Part shown: piece after piece, positions 6,889 to 9,320 of the stretch
Numbering within the stretch: the first letter of the stretch is position 1
Layout: each line of letters starts with the position of its first letter
Source of the DNA: VFKU01 sp964620045
GTDB lineage: Bacteria; Hydrogenedentota; Hydrogenedentia; Hydrogenedentales; GCA-2746185
Length of the DNA stretch: 9,320 nt
NCBI GenBank assembly: GCA_964620045.1
Contig: CAZUJL010000050.1
Location: forward strand, 1 to 9,320
Direction: 5' to 3'
Translations under genes and position numbers: made by a program
The notes under the pieces: model-generated
Databases searched by the model: none
Told to the model about the DNA's origin: nothing
Seen by the model: only the letters and a program-made list of their open reading frames with translations

Positions 6889-8538
6889 CTACTCCGCCAC
6901 CACCTGCGACGCCAGCGCCCGCCGGCACTGGTTCGCCAAAATCTGCGCCCGCTCGTATCGCTCGTTGATCCGCAGCGCCTCGGTTGCGCGGAACAGCGCC
7001 TCGCCGTATTTTCCCTGCCGGAACAGGGCCAGCCCCAGTTGCACCTGATACTCCGGCTCGTAGGGGTCGTAATCGGCAAGCTCTTCAAGAAACGGCACGG
7101 CTTCATCCGGCCGGCCCAACTCGATCAGCGTCCCCGCCAGGTTTGTACGCGCACCGAGGTCTTCGTTGTTCAGCCGCAGCGCCTCGCGAAACTCCGGCTC
7201 GGCCAAATCCGGACGTCTGGCGAAGGCGTATCCCGCGCCCAAATTGAAATGCGCGAGTCCGCTGGTGGGTGAGACCTTTACCGTGTGTTTGAACAGTGTG
7301 ATTTGGTTTCGCCAGTAACTGGTTTGTTCGTAACACATCATCGCCAGGGCTACGACCATGAGTCCCGCGATGGCGACCAGAATTTTTCCCCGCTCAGGGT
7401 GCGCCGCTTGTCGTGTCGGCCCCGGTTCCATGAGCCACACCGATCCAATCAACAATCCAATCTGCGGCAAGTAGGTGTAGCGATCCGAATGGGCCATCCC
7501 GCCGACCTGCACCAGCCCGATCACGGGCACCAGCATTCCCACAAACCAAAACCATCCGGTGAACATATAAGGACGGCGTTGCCAGAGCGTCAACACGCCC
7601 ATCGTAATTCCAAAGACCACCAAGAATGAGTAGGTCGTCGTTCCCCATGCCACATCGGCCCCCGGATGCGGATACATCACCGCGAGATCGAAGGGCCGTA
7701 TTGTCTCGCCAACATACGTCGCATACGACTGAATCGCATTCGCCACGCGCGCGGTGATCGGTATCGCCTCCATACTCCGCGTCGCGCCGGTCGTTTGCTG
7801 CGCCCACAACGTGATCACGGAACCCGCGATCGTCAGCGCGAACAGCGGCAATTTTGCGAACACCAACGCGCGGAATCGCTGTCTCTCCTTAATTGCCCCC
7901 GGAAGCTGCACGCGATTCAGCGGCCAGAAGTCGAGCAGCAGCAATACAAACGGAAACGTCACCAGCATTGGCTTCGCGCAGAGCCCCAGCGCGAAACTCA
8001 GGAACACGAGTGCGTAGTCGCGCAGCTTTCGCGTCTCGGCGTAGCGTGCATAGGCCCACAGGCCGAGAAAGAAAAACAGGCCGCTGAGCACGTCTTTGCG
8101 CTCGGACACCCATGCCACCGATTCCGCGCGCAGCGGATGCACGGCGAAGATTGCGGCCACAATCGCGGGCTTCCACAAAGCGCCCGTCATCCGGCGGAGC
8201 GCGATGAACAGCAACACGACATTCGCCGCGTGCAGGATCACGTTCATAAAGTGGTGCAGCCCGGGTTTCAGGCCGAACAGCGACACATCGAGCATGTGTG
8301 ACACCCACGTCAGCGGGTTCCACATATTCGGCTCGACGGCTGTCAGCGCCCACTTCACGCCTTCCCACGTCAGCCCGTGCTGCACTATTGGGTTGTTGGT
8401 GACGTAGTCCCCGTCGTCGTAAAAGATGAAGTCGTGTTTCAGCGTCTGCCCGAACACGGCCATCACGAGCACAACGAGCCCGAAGCCGATGTACAGCGGC
8501 GCGTCGCTCGGTTTTTTGCTCGCGTCAGTCTCGCTCAT
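6889..8538 (-). CDS. TMTC-like multi-pass membrane protein with C-terminal TPRs (predicted GT-C glycosyltransferase)
   Basis: The product is 549 residues. It begins with a short polar tail, a transmembrane helix (about 14-33), then a periplasmic loop with FYDDGDYVTNNP (39-50), the acidic motif expected of GT-C glycosyltransferases. WNPLTWVSHMLD (73-84), FAVHPLRAESVAWVSERKDVLS (131-152), AKPMLVTFPFVLLLLDFWPL (188-207) and HSDRYTYLPQIGL (350-362) are hallmarks of the bacterial family related to animal TMTC protein O-mannosyltransferases. About nine to eleven hydrophobic segments are spread through 14-402. Residues 427-460, 461-494 and 495-528 are three TPR-like repeats, placed on the far side of the last membrane helix. 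By analogy it would move a sugar from a lipid-phosphate donor to protein or another acceptor, with the TPRs holding the acceptor; no such activity can be proven from sequence. The start lacks a clear ribosome site and lies 20 bases after the GH16 gene. Confidence 0.88.
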   Translation of the reverse strand: MSETDASKKPSDAPLYIGFGLVVLVMAVFGQTLKHDFIFYDDGDYVTNNPIVQHGLTWEGVKWALTAVEPNMWNPLTWVSHMLDVSLFGLKPGLHHFMNVILHAANVVLLFIALRRMTGALWKPAIVAAIFAVHPLRAESVAWVSERKDVLSGLFFFLGLWAYARYAETRKLRDYALVFLSFALGLCAKPMLVTFPFVLLLLDFWPLNRVQLPGAIKERQRFRALVFAKLPLFALTIAGSVITLWAQQTTGATRSMEAIPITARVANAIQSYATYVGETIRPFDLAVMYPHPGADVAWGTTTYSFLVVFGITMGVLTLWQRRPYMFTGWFWFVGMLVPVIGLVQVGGMAHSDRYTYLPQIGLLIGSVWLMEPGPTRQAAHPERGKILVAIAGLMVVALAMMCYEQTSYWRNQITLFKHTVKVSPTSGLAHFNLGAGYAFARRPDLAEPEFREALRLNNEDLGARTNLAGTLIELGRPDEAVPFLEELADYDPYEPEYQVQLGLALFRQGKYGEALFRATEALRINERYERAQILANQCRRALASQVVAE

Positions 8539-8558
8539 GGTCGCTAATAGTAGCAGGC

Positions 8559-9320
8559 TTACTTGGCGTCCGCGCCGTCCTTCTTGTACACGCGCACGTA
8601 GTCCACAATGAATTCATCGGGTAGCTTCATGTTGTGGATTTCTTCCTGCTGCGGCGGCTCCATGCTGAGGATCATGTACTCGTCAATCTGCGAGATGCCC
8701 TTGTTGACCTCGTAGAACTTAAACCCGTCCACGTAGAACGTATAGCTGGTCGGCGTCCACTCGACCGCGAAGGTATGGAAGCCCTCGCTCACGCCCTTCA
8801 AATAACTTTGCATCCCGCGCGTGGTCTGCTGATTCGGGCCATAGGCCCAGTGCACGTTGTGCGACACGATATCCGTGCCCAGCTTGCGGAAAAACTCCAC
8901 CACGTCGATCTCCGCGCCGAACTTAGCTGGATCCTCGCCTTGCGAGATCAGCGGCGACTGAATCCAGAACGCCGCCCAGATACCCCCTCCCCGCTGCAAT
9001 TGCGCGCGGCATTCGAAGAAGCCGTAGTGGGTCATGTAGAGGCCGTCCGTGCCCACCATCCCCACGAGGATCTCGCCGTCTTTCTCAAAGGCCTTCAGCG
9101 TTAGGTGTCCACCGCCGACGCTGATCGCTTCCCTCGACACCCGCCCCAACCCGCGGTTGCCTTCGCCGCGGATCGCCCACTTTGTCGCGTCGAGTTCCGT
9201 CCCGTCGAATTCATCCGCCCACGACAGCCGATATCCCAACTGCTCGGGCGTGTATTGCGTCTCCGACATCGGCCCCTGCGCGGGGCGCACCTCGGGCACG
9301 CATCGCCGATGCGGCACGAT
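8559..9320 (-). CDS. Glycoside hydrolase family 16 (laminarinase-type glycanase), 5' end uncertain
   Basis: The GH16 jelly-roll fold begins with YRLSWADEFDGTELDATKW, a classic GH16 opening, and continues to IVDYVRVYKK at the C-terminus. The catalytic motif reads EIDVVEF, that is ExDxxE, with nucleophile Glu120, Asp122 and acid/base Glu125 counting from the ATG at 9269. This bulged form is typical of laminarinases and related beta-1,3-glucanases, agarases and carrageenases. HTFAVEWTPTSYTFYVDG (155-172) is the usual second core block. From the ATG at 9269 the protein has 236 residues, a single catalytic domain without carbohydrate-binding module. The frame stays open through a GTG at 9317 to the right edge, so the true start may be outside the window. 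The residues visible upstream (PHRRCVPEVRPAQGP) do not look like a signal peptide, although GH16 enzymes are normally secreted. The polysaccharide acted on cannot be told from the sequence. Confidence 0.9.
   Translation of the reverse strand: MVPHRRCVPEVRPAQGPMSETQYTPEQLGYRLSWADEFDGTELDATKWAIRGEGNRGLGRVSREAISVGGGHLTLKAFEKDGEILVGMVGTDGLYMTHYGFFECRAQLQRGGGIWAAFWIQSPLISQGEDPAKFGAEIDVVEFFRKLGTDIVSHNVHWAYGPNQQTTRGMQSYLKGVSEGFHTFAVEWTPTSYTFYVDGFKFYEVNKGISQIDEYMILSMEPPQQEEIHNMKLPDEFIVDYVRVYKKDGADAK

Noticed and set aside
5971..7272. 433-codon plus-strand ORF over the gltX start and the end of the TPR protein gene
   Set aside because: It crosses two real minus-strand genes and their spacer, is Ser/Arg-rich and has no family signature.

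Overview
The window is a GC-rich (roughly 60% by eye), gene-dense stretch of a Gram-negative bacterial chromosome. LpxK implies lipid A. The mix of a TMTC-like membrane protein with TPRs, a GH16 glycanase, a ROK glucokinase and a bacterial GlnRS is common in environmental genomes of the Planctomycetes/Verrucomicrobia type or candidate phyla such as Hydrogenedentes. That placement is an inference from gene content only. I see no tRNA or rRNA gene, CRISPR array, transposase, phage gene or long repeat.

Layout. (1) 1-292, minus strand, cut by the left edge: an ORF whose first ~50 codons match the N-terminus of the Tex transcription accessory protein and whose remainder matches the C-terminal half of peptidyl-tRNA hydrolase, joined in frame. 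(2) 293-467: a 175-base divergent intergenic region with a candidate promoter on each strand. (3) 468-2623, plus strand: dprA then lpxK, overlapping by ATGA. (4) 2629-9320, minus strand, read right to left: a GH16 glycoside hydrolase (right edge open), a TMTC-like membrane protein with C-terminal TPRs, gltX, glnS and a ROK-family glucokinase. Gaps in reading order are 20, 82, 33 and 2 bases, so all or the last three may be one operon. The two blocks converge with only 5 bases between lpxK and the glucokinase.

How the genes work together. gltX and glnS charge tRNA-Glu and tRNA-Gln, and their adjacency suggests direct glutaminylation of tRNA-Gln. The glucokinase, translationally linked to glnS, would phosphorylate free glucose, which the GH16 enzyme could help supply if it acts on a glucan. 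LpxK makes the 4'-phosphate of lipid A. DprA loads RecA on incoming single-stranded DNA.

Most of the window is ordinary housekeeping sequence. The one truly odd object is the Tex/Pth chimera at the left end, which may be a real deletion fusion or an assembly chimera. I found no convincing new multi-gene system.
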